This document shows, one piece after another, positions 29,634 to 40,259 of a stretch of DNA of 64,000 nt. Under the pieces are notes generated by a model. The model made no database searches. It was not told the origin of the DNA and was given only the letters and a program-made list of their open reading frames with translations. The position numbers and the translations under genes were made by a program. Source of the DNA: Burkholderiaceae bacterium (GTDB lineage Bacteria; Pseudomonadota; Gammaproteobacteria; Burkholderiales; Burkholderiaceae_D); the NCBI GenBank assembly GCA_031291325.1, contig JARLJG010000066.1, positions 28,208-92,207 on the forward strand. The letters run 5' to 3'. Each line of letters begins with the position of its first letter. Within the stretch, counting starts at the first letter, position 1.

Positions 29634-30893
29634 ATGGGCTTTGAACAAGGACTAAGCGGTCTCGAAGCATCCAGCCAGAATTTGTCGGTGATCGGCAACA
29701 ATGTTGCCAATGCCAGCACGGTTGGATTCAAGTCTTCCGAAGTGCTGTTTTCGGATGTGTACGCGAACTCGCTGAGCGGGTCAGGCGCCAGCCAGGTCGG
29801 TATTGGCGTGTCGGTCGGCTCGGTTGAACAACAGTTCACGCAAGGCACCATCACGTCGTCCACCAACCCGATGGATATTGCGATCAACGGTGGCGGGTTC
29901 TATCAGATGAGTAATAACGGCACGATCAGTTACACGCGCAACGGTCAGTTTCAGTTGGACAAGAGTGGAAACATCGTGAATGCCGCTGGCGACATTCTGC
30001 AAGGCTATGCGGCCAACTCCGCCGGTGTTTTACAGACCGGATCGACCACCAATCTGACGATCAACACGGCAAATATTGCACCGTCGGCGACGTCCAAGGT
30101 CGACGCGGTATTGAATCTCGATTCAAAAGATACAACACCGACGACCACGCCGTTCAGTGCGACCAATTCGGCGACTTACAACAATTCGTCTTCGGTTACT
30201 ATTTACGACAGCTTGGGTAATTCGCACGTCTTGCAATCGTACTATGTGATGACCGGCGCCACTGGCGGTGCTTCCGGGACCGAGCCGACCTGGGAAGTCT
30301 ATGCGACCCTGGATGGCACGGCAGTTGCCGGCGCGAATCCCGACGGCTCGGTCGGCACCCTGACCTTTACGTCGGCCGGCGCGATCGATACGACCGCGAC
30401 CACGGTGCCCATCGCGATGTCGCTGCCGCTCACCAACGGCGCGACGACGCCGTTGGCCTTCAATCTCGATTTCACCGGCACCACGCAATACGGCGCCGCC
30501 TTTGCCACCACCACCTTGAGTCAAGACGGCTATACGTCGGGCCAATTGTCGGGTTTTTCCGCCAGCGCCGACGGCACCATTGTCGGCACCTATACGAATG
30601 GGAAATCGGCCACGCTCGGGCAAATCGCCTTGGCCAGCTTTACCGATTCGAACGGGCTGCAAAATCTCGGCAACAACGAATGGGCGGCCACTGCCACATC
30701 CGGGGCGGCCTTGGTCGGCGTCCCCGGCACAGGCAACCTGGGCGTGCTGCAATCGTCGGCGACCGAAGATTCGAACGTCGACTTGACCAGTCAATTGGTC
30801 AACATGATTACCGCTCAGGAAGACTATCAGGCGAATTCGCAATCGATCAAGACGGAAGAGACCATTCTGCAAACATTGGTGACGCTGAGATAG
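29634..30893 (+). CDS. flgE: Flagellar hook protein FlgE
   Basis: MGFEQGLSGLEASSQNLSVIGNNVANASTVGFKSS...DLTSQLVNMITAQEDYQANSQSIKTEETILQTLVTLR. Confidence 0.97.
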   Translation: MGFEQGLSGLEASSQNLSVIGNNVANASTVGFKSSEVLFSDVYANSLSGSGASQVGIGVSVGSVEQQFTQGTITSSTNPMDIAINGGGFYQMSNNGTISYTRNGQFQLDKSGNIVNAAGDILQGYAANSAGVLQTGSTTNLTINTANIAPSATSKVDAVLNLDSKDTTPTTTPFSATNSATYNNSSSVTIYDSLGNSHVLQSYYVMTGATGGASGTEPTWEVYATLDGTAVAGANPDGSVGTLTFTSAGAIDTTATTVPIAMSLPLTNGATTPLAFNLDFTGTTQYGAAFATTTLSQDGYTSGQLSGFSASADGTIVGTYTNGKSATLGQIALASFTDSNGLQNLGNNEWAATATSGAALVGVPGTGNLGVLQSSATEDSNVDLTSQLVNMITAQEDYQANSQSIKTEETILQTLVTLR

Positions 30894-30967
30894 CTGATGT
30901 CAATTCGTTTTAGCGAATGGCGCTGGCGTGCCTATCGCGGCTTTTGACGCGATAACTGGAGAATAAG

Positions 30968-31708
30968 ATGGATCGCCTGATTTATACGGCAATGACCGGC
31001 GCCAAGCACACTCTGGAGCAGCAGGCGACGACATCGCAGAATCTTGCGAATGCATCGACGACCGGGTTTCGCGCGCAGATCGATAGCTTTCGTGCCGTTC
31101 CTATCGTCGGCGACGGCTTGCCCACGCGCAGTTTCGTCGTCGATGCGACCGTAGGCAGCAACTTTACTCCCGGTCCGATGCAACAGACCGGCAATTCGCT
31201 GGACGTGGCAATACAAGGCAATGGCTGGTTGACGTTGCAGACGGACGACGGCAGCGAAGCCTATACGCGCAACGGTGCGTTGCAGGTCAGCGTCAACGGC
31301 GTATTGCAGACGCAGAGCGGCGTTGCGGTCGCGGGCGAGGCCGGCCCGATCACGATTCCGCCGAATATGTCGCTCACCATCGGCGCCGACGGCACCATAT
31401 CGGCGATCGACAAAACGACCACGCCGACCTCGGTCACGACGCTGGGAAAGCTGAAATTGGTGAATCCAGCGACACAAAATCTGGTGCGTGGCGACGATGG
31501 ATTGTTTCGCACCAAGAACGGCGCGCCGGTCGAAGCCGATGCCAATGTGGTGGTCGCCAGCGGAACGCTGGAGGGAAGCAACGTCAATCTGGTGGATTCG
31601 ATGGTCAATATGATCTCCTTGTCGCGCCAGTTCGATTTGCATATGACAATGTTGAAGACGGCGGAGACGATGGACAATAGCGCCGCCCAGGTGATGACGC
31701 TGGCTTGA
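30968..31708 (+). CDS. flgF: Flagellar basal body rod protein FlgF
   Basis: MDRLIYTAMTGAKHTLEQQATTSQNLANASTTGFR. Confidence 0.96.
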   Translation: MDRLIYTAMTGAKHTLEQQATTSQNLANASTTGFRAQIDSFRAVPIVGDGLPTRSFVVDATVGSNFTPGPMQQTGNSLDVAIQGNGWLTLQTDDGSEAYTRNGALQVSVNGVLQTQSGVAVAGEAGPITIPPNMSLTIGADGTISAIDKTTTPTSVTTLGKLKLVNPATQNLVRGDDGLFRTKNGAPVEADANVVVASGTLEGSNVNLVDSMVNMISLSRQFDLHMTMLKTAETMDNSAAQVMTLA

Positions 31709-31791
31709 TAGGGCGGCAGAGTAAAGATTTTCGATATTGGGCGCAGCTCGCCGAGCGCGCTTGACGCGATGTGGAATTTGGGGAGAAGGAA

Positions 31792-32574
31792 ATGATTCGT
31801 TCGCTTTGGATTGCCAAGACCGGCATGGAAGCGCAGCAAACTGCGATGGATGTCACTTCCAACAATCTGGCCAACGTCAGCACCAACGGCTTCAAGCGCG
31901 GGCGTGCCGTGTTCGCCGATTTGCTGTATCAGATCGATCGCCAGCCTGGCGGTCAATCCTCGGAACAGACCCAGTTGCCGTCCGGGCTGCAGATGGGCAC
32001 CGGCGTGCGGCCGATCGCCACCGAGCAGATGTTTTCCCAGGGCAATCTGTCGCAAACGAATAATAATCTGGATGTAGCAATTCAGGGCAATGGATTTTTT
32101 CAAGTGCTGATGCCGGATGGCACAACGCAATATACGCGCGACGGTTCGTTTCAAACCAATAACCAGGGCCAGTTGGTGACCGCCAGCGGCTATCCGATAC
32201 AGCCGGCAATCACCATTCCGGCCAGCGCGCAAAGCGTCACCATCGGCGCCGATGGCACGGTGTCGATTACCCAGCAAGGCTCGGTGGCGACCACCCAGGT
32301 GGGAACGCTGCAGCTTGCCACCTTCATCAATAATGCCGGTTTGCAAGCCAAGGGCGATAACCTGTTTCAGGAGACCAGTGCGTCCGGCACGCCCAGCACC
32401 AACACACCGGGCACCAACGGCGCCGGCACCTTGAACCAGGGCTACGTGGAAACGTCGAACGTAAACGTGGTGGAGGAAATGGTCAACATGATTCAAGAGC
32501 AGCGCACCTACGAGTTGAACAGCAAGGCGATCACGACCAGCGATCAAATGTTGCAGACCTTGGCGCAACTGTAA
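31792..32574 (+). CDS. flgG: Flagellar basal body rod protein FlgG
   Basis: [41 protein letters not shown]. Confidence 0.97.
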   Translation: MIRSLWIAKTGMEAQQTAMDVTSNNLANVSTNGFKRGRAVFADLLYQIDRQPGGQSSEQTQLPSGLQMGTGVRPIATEQMFSQGNLSQTNNNLDVAIQGNGFFQVLMPDGTTQYTRDGSFQTNNQGQLVTASGYPIQPAITIPASAQSVTIGADGTVSITQQGSVATTQVGTLQLATFINNAGLQAKGDNLFQETSASGTPSTNTPGTNGAGTLNQGYVETSNVNVVEEMVNMIQEQRTYELNSKAITTSDQMLQTLAQL

Positions 32575-32632
32575 CGAAGCTTATTTTTGAAATGCGGAAT
32601 TGGCGGCCAGCGGCGCGAGATGGAGTAGCAAA

Positions 32633-33298
32633 ATGAAGAAGTACCGTATTATCCTATTGTTCACTGCTGTCACGGCGTTGCTGGCCGGCTGCGCGGTAAC
32701 GCCGCCCTCCATCGTCCAGCACCCGACCACGGTCAAGCCCGAGCGCATCTCGGCAAGCGCGGTCAACGGCTCGATATACCAGGCGGCCTCGTATCGGCCG
32801 ATGTTTGAAGACTACCGCGCACGCGTCGTAGGCGACGTGATTATCATGTCGATTGTCGAAAGCACCAGCGCCGGCAAGACCGCTGCCGCGTCGGACACCA
32901 AGGCCGGCAGCGTCGCCTATTCGGCGCCGACCATCCTGGGCCTGCCGGCCGCGACCACTGCCAAAGCTGGAGTTTCCACGTCGTCGTCGAACAAATTCAG
33001 CGATGCGGGGGCGATCACATCGAGTAATAATTTTACCGGCACGATGGGCTTGACGGTGTTGGAAATTCTACCCAACGGCAATTTGGTGGTCAGCGGCGAG
33101 AAACAGATCGCGCTCGACAAGAGCGTCGAATACATCCGCTTTTCCGGCGTGGTCAGCCCGGCCACCGTCGTCGACAATACCGTATCGTCGACCCAGGTTG
33201 CCGATGCGCGGGTCGAATATCGAACCGACAGCCGCTACGATAGCGCGGAGCTCTCCTCCGAGTTGGCGCGCTTTTTCATGAGCCTGGCGCCGTTCTAG
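32633..33298 (+). CDS. flgH: Flagellar L-ring protein FlgH (lipoprotein)
   Basis: Lipobox LLAGCAV; FRARVVGDVIIMSIVESTSAGK-like; GEKQIALDKSVEYIRFSGVV. Confidence 0.96.
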   Translation: MKKYRIILLFTAVTALLAGCAVTPPSIVQHPTTVKPERISASAVNGSIYQAASYRPMFEDYRARVVGDVIIMSIVESTSAGKTAAASDTKAGSVAYSAPTILGLPAATTAKAGVSTSSSNKFSDAGAITSSNNFTGTMGLTVLEILPNGNLVVSGEKQIALDKSVEYIRFSGVVSPATVVDNTVSSTQVADARVEYRTDSRYDSAELSSELARFFMSLAPF

Positions 33299-33316
33299 CA
33301 TGGGAGTTGCAAAAAA

Positions 33317-34438
33317 ATGAAGCAAGTAACGCGGCAACTGTTCAAGGTATTGTCGATGGCGTGCGTGGGCATCGCCTGCGCACTCGTGGCTGTCGACGGC
33401 AATGCCGAGCGGGTCAGGGATTTGGCCAGCATACAGGGCGTGCGCGAGAATCAACTGATCGGCTACGGCTTGGTGGTCGGCCTCGATGGCAGCGGCGACC
33501 AGACTACGCAAACGCCGTTCACCATCCAAAGCGTGTTGAATATGCTGCAGCAGATGGGCACCAATTTGTCGGCTACGGCGGCGGCGAATTTGCAGCTCAA
33601 GAACGTTGCCGCCGTGGTGGTGACCGCATCGTTGCCGTCCTTTGCGCAACCGGGGCAAACCTTCGACGTGACGGTTTCGTCGATGGGCAATGCCAAGAGC
33701 TTGAGCGGCGGCACGTTGCTGATGACGCCGTTGAAAGGCGCGGACGGTAAAGTTTATGCGATGTCGCAAGGCAACATCCTGGTCGGCACGGTCGGCGGCG
33801 CGCCTGCCGGCACGAAAGCGCAACCGAATCATCTGAGCGTTGGCCGCATCACCGGCGGCGCCAGCGTCGAGCGCACGGTGCCGGCGGTGCTGGGACAGGG
33901 CGACTTGATCTACCTGGAATTGAACGAGTCCGATTTTTCCACCGCCAGCCGCGTGGTCGAAGCGGTCAACCAGCGTTTCGGCTCCGAAACCGCGCGGGCG
34001 CAAGATGGCCGCGTGATTCGTGTGCGCGCGCCGCTGGGCAGCGACGAGCGCGTGGCCTTCCTCGGCATGCTGGAAAACGTGAGCGTCATTCCTGCCGAGA
34101 CGAATGCCAAGGTGATCGTCAATGCCCGCACCGGATCGGTGGTCATGAATACCTCGGTGACGCTCGACGCCTGCGCAATTTCGCACGGCAACCTGTCGGT
34201 GACGGTCAGTTCGGCGCCACCGCCGGCGGCTGGCGCCAGGGGAGCAGCAGCGGCGCCTGCAGCTCCGGTCGAGCTTACCAAGGAACCTGGGCAGGTGTTG
34301 ATGATGAAGGGTGGCGCCTCGCTGGCCGACGTGGTCAAGGCGCTCAATGCGATCGGCGCCACGCCGCAGGATTTGCTATCGATCCTGCAGGCGATGAAGG
34401 CGGCAGGTTCGCTGCACGCCGAGTTGGAAATTATTTAA
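33317..34438 (+). CDS. flgI: Flagellar P-ring protein FlgI
   Basis: ERVRDLASIQGVRENQLIGYGLVVGLDGSGDQTTQTPFTIQSV. Confidence 0.98.
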   Translation: MKQVTRQLFKVLSMACVGIACALVAVDGNAERVRDLASIQGVRENQLIGYGLVVGLDGSGDQTTQTPFTIQSVLNMLQQMGTNLSATAAANLQLKNVAAVVVTASLPSFAQPGQTFDVTVSSMGNAKSLSGGTLLMTPLKGADGKVYAMSQGNILVGTVGGAPAGTKAQPNHLSVGRITGGASVERTVPAVLGQGDLIYLELNESDFSTASRVVEAVNQRFGSETARAQDGRVIRVRAPLGSDERVAFLGMLENVSVIPAETNAKVIVNARTGSVVMNTSVTLDACAISHGNLSVTVSSAPPPAAGARGAAAAPAAPVELTKEPGQVLMMKGGASLADVVKALNAIGATPQDLLSILQAMKAAGSLHAELEII

Positions 34439-34444
34439 TCGACT

Positions 34445-35308
34445 ATGATCTCGCCAACCGACAACAGCTCCTCGCTCGCCATCGACGCCAACGGACTCAA
34501 TGGCCTGCGCTTGTCCGCCAAGCAGAATTCGCCGGAAGCGACGAAGGCGGCAGCCAAGCAGTTTGAGGCCTTGTTCATCGACATGATGTTGAAGAGCATG
34601 CGCGATGCGACTCCGCAAGACGGCCCGATGGACAACGAGCAAAGCCGCATGTTTACCACGATGCTGGATCAGCAAATGTCGCAGAAGATGGCGGACAAGG
34701 GCATCGGCCTGGCGAACGCACTGGTGCGGCAGTTAAGCAACAATGCGGGGGGGCATGTTTCGCCTACAGACAACCAGAATGGCGAAGCCGCTGCAGTGCG
34801 CGCCACCGCGCGGCCATCGACCGGCAAGTCGACTGGCGTCAAGGCGCAGTCGACGCACGTCAAGGCGTTTCAAGACCTGCTTGGCCCGCAGGCGGAAAAA
34901 GCCAGCCAGGCGACCGGCATCCCCGCCAAGTTCATGCTGGGCCAGGCGGCGCTGGAAAGCGGTTGGGGCAAACGCGAAATCAAGGCGGCCGACGGCAGCA
35001 GCAGCCATAACGTGTTCGGCATCAAGGCGACCTCGGGTTGGCGGGGCAAAGTCGTGGAGACGCCGACGACCGAGTATATCAATGGCGTGCCGCAAACCAG
35101 GTTGCAGAAATTCCGCGTGTACGATTCCTACGCGGACGCCTTTCACGATTATGCGAGGATGTTAAGCAATAACCCGCGCTATGGGGCGGTATTGGCAAAT
35201 TCACATGATGCGACCAGCTTTGCCCAAGGTCTGCAAAAGGCGGGTTATGCCACCGACCCGCATTATGCGGCGAAGTTGGCAAATATTATCAACAAGTCGC
35301 TCGCGTAG
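34445..35308 (+). CDS. flgJ: FlgJ, rod cap with peptidoglycan hydrolase domain
   Basis: AAKQFEALFIDMMLKSMRDA plus ATGIPAKFMLGQAALESGWGKREI glucosaminidase domain. Confidence 0.96.
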   Translation: MISPTDNSSSLAIDANGLNGLRLSAKQNSPEATKAAAKQFEALFIDMMLKSMRDATPQDGPMDNEQSRMFTTMLDQQMSQKMADKGIGLANALVRQLSNNAGGHVSPTDNQNGEAAAVRATARPSTGKSTGVKAQSTHVKAFQDLLGPQAEKASQATGIPAKFMLGQAALESGWGKREIKAADGSSSHNVFGIKATSGWRGKVVETPTTEYINGVPQTRLQKFRVYDSYADAFHDYARMLSNNPRYGAVLANSHDATSFAQGLQKAGYATDPHYAAKLANIINKSLA

Positions 35309-35423
35309 CGCGAGCCGATTCTGGATGATCTGCGTTTGATGGAGGCAGTTGAGGTCTGCGCAATTCAAGTTTTTTGCGATATTGCCGTCAACAGCATTGA
35401 TCTGGAAAGAAGTCAGAGAAATT

Positions 35424-37349
35424 ATGAGCATACTGAATATTGGCCAAAGTGCATTAGCCGCCGCGCAACTCGGTTTGCAGACGACTTCGAATAATATCGC
35501 CAACGCCAGTACCCCGGGATATAACCGGGAAAGTATCGTGCAGTCGGAAAACGGCGGGCAAAATAGCGGTTCCGGATTTGTGGGGTCGGGGACCAACGTG
35601 CAGACGATTCAGCGCATGTACAATACATTCCTTGCCACGCAACAGAATGTCGCGCAGTCGTCCTATTCCGGCCTCGATACCAATTACACGCAGGTTTCGC
35701 AGATCAACAATATGTTTGCGAATACCACATCAGGCCTTTCGCCATCGATTCAAAGTTTTTTCGATAGCGTGCAAACTGCCACGGCAAATCCGAGTGCGGC
35801 CTCGTCGCGCGAGACCGTGTTGACGTCGGCGCAGACTTTGGCATCGCAGTTTCAAAGCACCTCCGGGCAATTGACCCAATTGGGCCAAGGTGTCAATTCC
35901 GAGCTTACGACGACCGTTCAAAGCATTAACAGTTATGCAACCCAACTGGCCAGCCTGAATCAATCGATTTCGACAGCGGAGGCTTCCAACGCCGGCCAGC
36001 CGCCGAACGATTTGCTCGACCAGCGCGATCAGGTGGTCTCCAGTTTGAGCAAACTGGTTGGTGTGACCGTGGTCAACCAGGGCAATTCATACAATGTGTC
36101 TATCGGCACCGGGCAGCCATTGGTGGTCGGCACGCAAGCCTATCAGTTGGGCACAGTGGAATCTCCCACTAACGCAAGCCAGTTGGAAGTGGGGTACGTG
36201 ACCGGCAACACGACCAGCGCGATTTCCGAAAATAGCTTGACCGGCGGCTCGCTCGGCGGGCTTTTGCAATTTCGTTCGCAAAACCTGATTCCGGCAGAAA
36301 ATGCGCTGGGCCAGATGGCCATCGGCCTGGCCAGCGTCGTCAACTCGCAGCAGGAATTGGGACAGGATCAAAATGGCAACGCCGGGGTCGCGATGTTTTC
36401 TGCCGGCAGCCCTGTCACCACCTCCAGCACCAATAATACCGGCAGCATGCAGGTGACGACCACTGTTTCAGATCCGACCGCGCTCACAACGGCCAATTAT
36501 TCGCTTGAGTACGATGGCACCAATTACAATTTGACGAATCTATCGACCAATACCGTTGCCTATTCGGGTTCGACTTTTCCACCGGCCTCGGCAGTCGATG
36601 GCTTGACGTTCAGCTCAACCGGCACACCGAGCACGGGCGACAATTTCCTGATTCAGCCCACCGTCGCGGGCGCGTCCAATTTCTCGGTGGCGATTACCAA
36701 CACTTCGCAAATTGCGATGGCGGCGCCGATCGTCACCGCTGCGTCAAGCTCGAATACCGGAACCGGCACGATCAGCGCCGGCGTGGTCAACGGCCCGCCG
36801 CCGGTCAATGCGAATTTGAAAGACTCGGTGAGTATCACATTCAATGGCGCGCCCAATGCCGGCACCTACAATGTGACCGACGCCACCACGGGGACCACGC
36901 TGGCGACCAACGCCACCTATGCGGCCGATGGCAACATCAGCTACAACGGCTGGACTGCGCAAATCAGCGGCACGCCGGCAGCGGGCGATACCTTTACCGT
37001 CGGTGCGAATACCAGCGGCGTCGGCGACAGCCGCAACGGCTTGTTGATCGCCAAATTGGCGACCGCAAATACGCTCAATGGCAGCACCACCAGCATTCAG
37101 GGCGCGTATTCGCAATTGGTGAGTGTGGTCGGCGACCAGACCTCCCAATTGCAGGCCACCAGCACGGCGGCCAACACGCAATTGACCAATGCGACCAGTG
37201 CGCAGCAGGCAGTGTCCGGCGTCAACCTGGACGAGGAAGCAAGCAGTTTGATCCAATATCAGCAAGCGTATCAAGCGGCTGCAAAGGTCATGTCGGCGGC
37301 GGAAACGCTGTTTACCACCTTGTTGAGCGACTTGTCGACCGCAGGCTAA
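35424..37349 (+). CDS. flgK: Flagellar hook-associated protein FlgK
   Basis: MSILNIGQSALAAAQLGLQTTSNNIANASTPGYNRE...VNLDEEASSLIQYQQAYQAAAKVMSAAETLFTTLL. Confidence 0.96.
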   Translation: MSILNIGQSALAAAQLGLQTTSNNIANASTPGYNRESIVQSENGGQNSGSGFVGSGTNVQTIQRMYNTFLATQQNVAQSSYSGLDTNYTQVSQINNMFANTTSGLSPSIQSFFDSVQTATANPSAASSRETVLTSAQTLASQFQSTSGQLTQLGQGVNSELTTTVQSINSYATQLASLNQSISTAEASNAGQPPNDLLDQRDQVVSSLSKLVGVTVVNQGNSYNVSIGTGQPLVVGTQAYQLGTVESPTNASQLEVGYVTGNTTSAISENSLTGGSLGGLLQFRSQNLIPAENALGQMAIGLASVVNSQQELGQDQNGNAGVAMFSAGSPVTTSSTNNTGSMQVTTTVSDPTALTTANYSLEYDGTNYNLTNLSTNTVAYSGSTFPPASAVDGLTFSSTGTPSTGDNFLIQPTVAGASNFSVAITNTSQIAMAAPIVTAASSSNTGTGTISAGVVNGPPPVNANLKDSVSITFNGAPNAGTYNVTDATTGTTLATNATYAADGNISYNGWTAQISGTPAAGDTFTVGANTSGVGDSRNGLLIAKLATANTLNGSTTSIQGAYSQLVSVVGDQTSQLQATSTAANTQLTNATSAQQAVSGVNLDEEASSLIQYQQAYQAAAKVMSAAETLFTTLLSDLSTAG

Positions 37350-37363
37350 GAGGGCAGATAATC

Positions 37364-38851
37364 ATGCGTATCAGCACCAGTATGATCTATTCGAACGGCG
37401 TTGCCCAAATTGACAGTTTGCAGGCGCAATTGGTTCACACGCAAGAGGAAATCTCTACCGGCTCGTCGATTTTGACGCCGGCGGATAATCCGGTTGCAGC
37501 GGCGCAGGCGTTGGTGGTCACGCAAACGCAAGCGAATAACACGCAATATATTGCCAACGGTCAAAGCGCCAGCAGTTCGCTATCCATCGAGGACACGACC
37601 CTGGGCAGCGTCACCACGCTGATTCAGAACGCCCAGACGGCGATTGTCGATGCCGGAAACGGTTCCTACACGCTGCAACAGCGGCAGGCAATTGCGACCA
37701 GCCTGCAGGGCACCTATAACCAATTGCTCGGCTTGGCCAATTCGCAAGACGGCAACGGCAATTATCTTTTCGGCGGCTATCAAAGCAGTTCGCAACCGTT
37801 TTCGGCGACGGCAACCGGCGCGCAATACAACGGCGATCAAGGGCAGACGATGCTGCAGGTCAGCGCTTCGCAGAACATTGCGGTCAACGATTCGGGCGAT
37901 TCGGTGTTTCAGAACAATGTCACCGGAAACGGCACCTTTACCACCGCCGCCAGCACCACGAATGTCGGTTCGGGCATCGTGTCGAGCGGCTCCGTCGTCA
38001 ATGCCACAGCGCTGACGGGGGACACCTATTCGATTGCATTTTCTGGAATCCAGACCGCAGCGGTGGCGACCAATACCGGCACCGGCACGATCTCGACGGG
38101 AACCGCCACAACCAATGGCGCAAAGCCGACCAGCGATACCTTCGATTTGAATTTCAGCGTCGCCGGCGGCGCCACGACCTACGACGTGGTCAACGCCACC
38201 ACCGGGAACACGGTTTCCAGCGGAAATTCCTTTGTTGCGGGGCAGTCCATCACTGTGGGTGGTTCGCAAGTGAGCATTACCGGGAATCCGGCCAGCGGCG
38301 ACCAGTTTACCGTGGCGGACAACCCGACGACTTATACGGTTACCGATACGACCAACCCCGCTTCGACGACCGTGCCGGCGGCGAATCAAACTTATGTGAG
38401 CGGCCAGACCGTTCAATTCGACGGCTTGGAATTCAATGTGAGCGGAAGCCCGTCGAACGGCGACACGTTTTCCGTCGCGCCAAGCGGCAAGCAAAGTGTC
38501 TTTACGACCCTGACCAACCTGATCAATTTGCTCAATCAGCCGACCGGCTCGGGTGTCGCAGGCGAAACCAATCTGACCAACGGACTCAATACCGCCAACA
38601 ATAACCTGAGCAGCGCGCTCAATAATGTCCTGACCGTGCGCGCCTCGGTCGGCGCGCGCGTGAATGAATTGACGTCCTTGGCGAGCGAAGGCTCGAGCTT
38701 GAATGTCCAATATACGACTACGTTGTCAAGCCTGCAGAACGTCGACGAAGCGCAGGCGATCTCGCAATATTCGCAGTTGAATACAACGCTGACGGCAGCC
38801 TTGCAAAGTTTTGCCCAGGTCGGGAAACTTTCGTTGTTCAATTATCTTTGA
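37364..38851 (+). CDS. flgL: Flagellar hook-associated protein FlgL (enlarged, 495 aa)
   Basis: MRISTSMIYSNGVAQIDSLQAQLVHTQEEISTGSSILTPADNPVAAAQAL; flagellin-like C-terminus. Confidence 0.95.
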   Translation: MRISTSMIYSNGVAQIDSLQAQLVHTQEEISTGSSILTPADNPVAAAQALVVTQTQANNTQYIANGQSASSSLSIEDTTLGSVTTLIQNAQTAIVDAGNGSYTLQQRQAIATSLQGTYNQLLGLANSQDGNGNYLFGGYQSSSQPFSATATGAQYNGDQGQTMLQVSASQNIAVNDSGDSVFQNNVTGNGTFTTAASTTNVGSGIVSSGSVVNATALTGDTYSIAFSGIQTAAVATNTGTGTISTGTATTNGAKPTSDTFDLNFSVAGGATTYDVVNATTGNTVSSGNSFVAGQSITVGGSQVSITGNPASGDQFTVADNPTTYTVTDTTNPASTTVPAANQTYVSGQTVQFDGLEFNVSGSPSNGDTFSVAPSGKQSVFTTLTNLINLLNQPTGSGVAGETNLTNGLNTANNNLSSALNNVLTVRASVGARVNELTSLASEGSSLNVQYTTTLSSLQNVDEAQAISQYSQLNTTLTAALQSFAQVGKLSLFNYL

Positions 38852-38865
38852 TCGGCGCGTAACTT

Positions 38866-39660
38866 CTATTTGATTGGCGGCAGCGCGGCAGCGGTAATGT
38901 GCTGCATGACGTTGATCCCTTCTTCCATCAGGCGCAGCACCGGCGTCGTCAAATACGGCAGGCTGACCGCAATCATGACGAAGCCGGCGCTCATTGTGAT
39001 CGGAAAGCCGATCCCGAACAGGTTGAGCTGCGGCGCTGCGCGCGTGAGCACGCCGAGCGCGAGATTGGTGATCAACAGGGCGGTGACCAAGGGCAGCGAC
39101 AATTGCAGGCCGGAGCTGAAAATCCGGCCACCCCAGGCGACCAACAGTCTTAGACGGTCGCCATCGAATGGCGTGGCCGAAATCGGCATCGTGGTAAAGC
39201 TGTCGATCAGGGTCGACAGCACCACCAGATGCAGATTGGCCGTCAGATAGATCATAATCGCCAACAACGCGTAGATTTGGCTTACCGCCGACGATTGGCC
39301 CTGCGACTGCGGATCGAAGAAGGTGGCAAAGCCCAGGCCCATCGTCAAGCCGGTGATCGTGCCCGCCATTTCCATGGCGGCAAACGCTATGCGCATCGCC
39401 AATCCCATTGCCAGGCCGATGACCAATTGCTGGGCCAGGATCAATAGGCCCGGCAACGACATCGGATCCATCGCCGGCCCGGCCGGCACCGAGGGCGCAA
39501 CGATCATCGCCAACAGAAAACTCAAGCCGACCTTGACGCGCGCCGGAATCGTGCCATTGTTGTACAGCGGCGCCAAGGCCATCAATCCAAGTATCCGGGT
39601 CATCGGCCACAGATAGGCGGCGATCAGGGAGTACAGTTGCGCACTGGTGATGGAGATCAT
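38866..39660 (-). CDS. fliR: Flagellar export protein FliR
   Basis: 264-aa polytopic protein; order fliP-Q-R; RVKVGLSFLLAMIVAP...GLTMGLGFATFFDPQSQGQSSAVSQIYALLA. Confidence 0.95.
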   Translation of the reverse strand: MISITSAQLYSLIAAYLWPMTRILGLMALAPLYNNGTIPARVKVGLSFLLAMIVAPSVPAGPAMDPMSLPGLLILAQQLVIGLAMGLAMRIAFAAMEMAGTITGLTMGLGFATFFDPQSQGQSSAVSQIYALLAIMIYLTANLHLVVLSTLIDSFTTMPISATPFDGDRLRLLVAWGGRIFSSGLQLSLPLVTALLITNLALGVLTRAAPQLNLFGIGFPITMSAGFVMIAVSLPYLTTPVLRLMEEGINVMQHITAAALPPIK

Positions 39661-39671
39661 GGCGTGCGACG

Positions 39672-39941
39672 TCAGCCGATCATGCCCGGGATGCCAGCGA
39701 ACATTTCACGCATGTAGTCGAGCAAGACTGTCAACATCCACGGGCCGGCGATAATCAGTGTAGCGAGAATGCCGACCAGCTTGGGAATGAACGATAGCGT
39801 CATTTCATTGATCTGCGTAGCCGCCTGGAAAATGCTGACAACCAGGCCGATTGCCAGTGCCACCAGCAGCATCGGCGCTGCGATCATCAATGCCACTTCG
39901 ACCGCGTGGCGACCCATCGTCATGACGCTTTCGGGAGTCAT
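39672..39941 (-). CDS. fliQ: Flagellar export protein FliQ
   Basis: 89 aa; MTPESVMTMGRHAVEVALMIAAPMLLVALAIGLVVSIFQAATQINEMTLSFIPK. Confidence 0.97.
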   Translation of the reverse strand: MTPESVMTMGRHAVEVALMIAAPMLLVALAIGLVVSIFQAATQINEMTLSFIPKLVGILATLIIAGPWMLTVLLDYMREMFAGIPGMIG

Positions 39942-39950
39942 ATTTATTCC

Positions 39951-40175
39951 TCAGTAACTGATGTAATGCTCCCCTCTCCCGCAGGCGGGAGAGGGGCTGG
40001 GGGTGAGGGCGGTCGATCGAAGAGAAGTCGTCAACATCCCACCAATCGCTTTCATTACCGTCTTGGTTTCCATAACAACGCTTTTCGCATCTGTCATTTC
40101 GTGGTGCATTTCACTTGCCCAGCGACGCAGATCATCGCGATGTTGCGCCAGAGGACTGGACAGGAATTGGTTCAC
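39951..40175 (-). CDS. Hypothetical small protein (GTG start) in fliP-fliQ intergenic insert
   Basis: VNQFLSSPLAQHRDDLRRWASEMHHEMTDAKSVVMETKTVMKAIGGMLTTS..., purine-rich stretch (GAAAGGAAAG) upstream; C-terminus reads through the inverted repeat. Confidence 0.35.
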   Translation of the reverse strand: MNQFLSSPLAQHRDDLRRWASEMHHEMTDAKSVVMETKTVMKAIGGMLTTSLRSTALTPSPSPACGRGEHYISY

Positions 40176-40259
40176 AATGATACTTTCCTTTCTTCGATCA
40201 ACCGCCCTCAGCCTACGCGGCCCGCCCCGACCCCTCTCCCGCCTGCGGGAGAGGGGAGC
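39968..40259. repeat. Insert bounded by long inverted repeats between fliQ and fliP
   Basis: Left GCTCCCCTCTCCCGCAGGCGGGAGAGGGG...TGAGGGCGGTCGATCGAAGA; right is the inverse TCTTCGATCAACCGCCCTCA...CCCCTCTCCCGCCTGCGGGAGAGGGGAGC. Confidence 0.85.
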
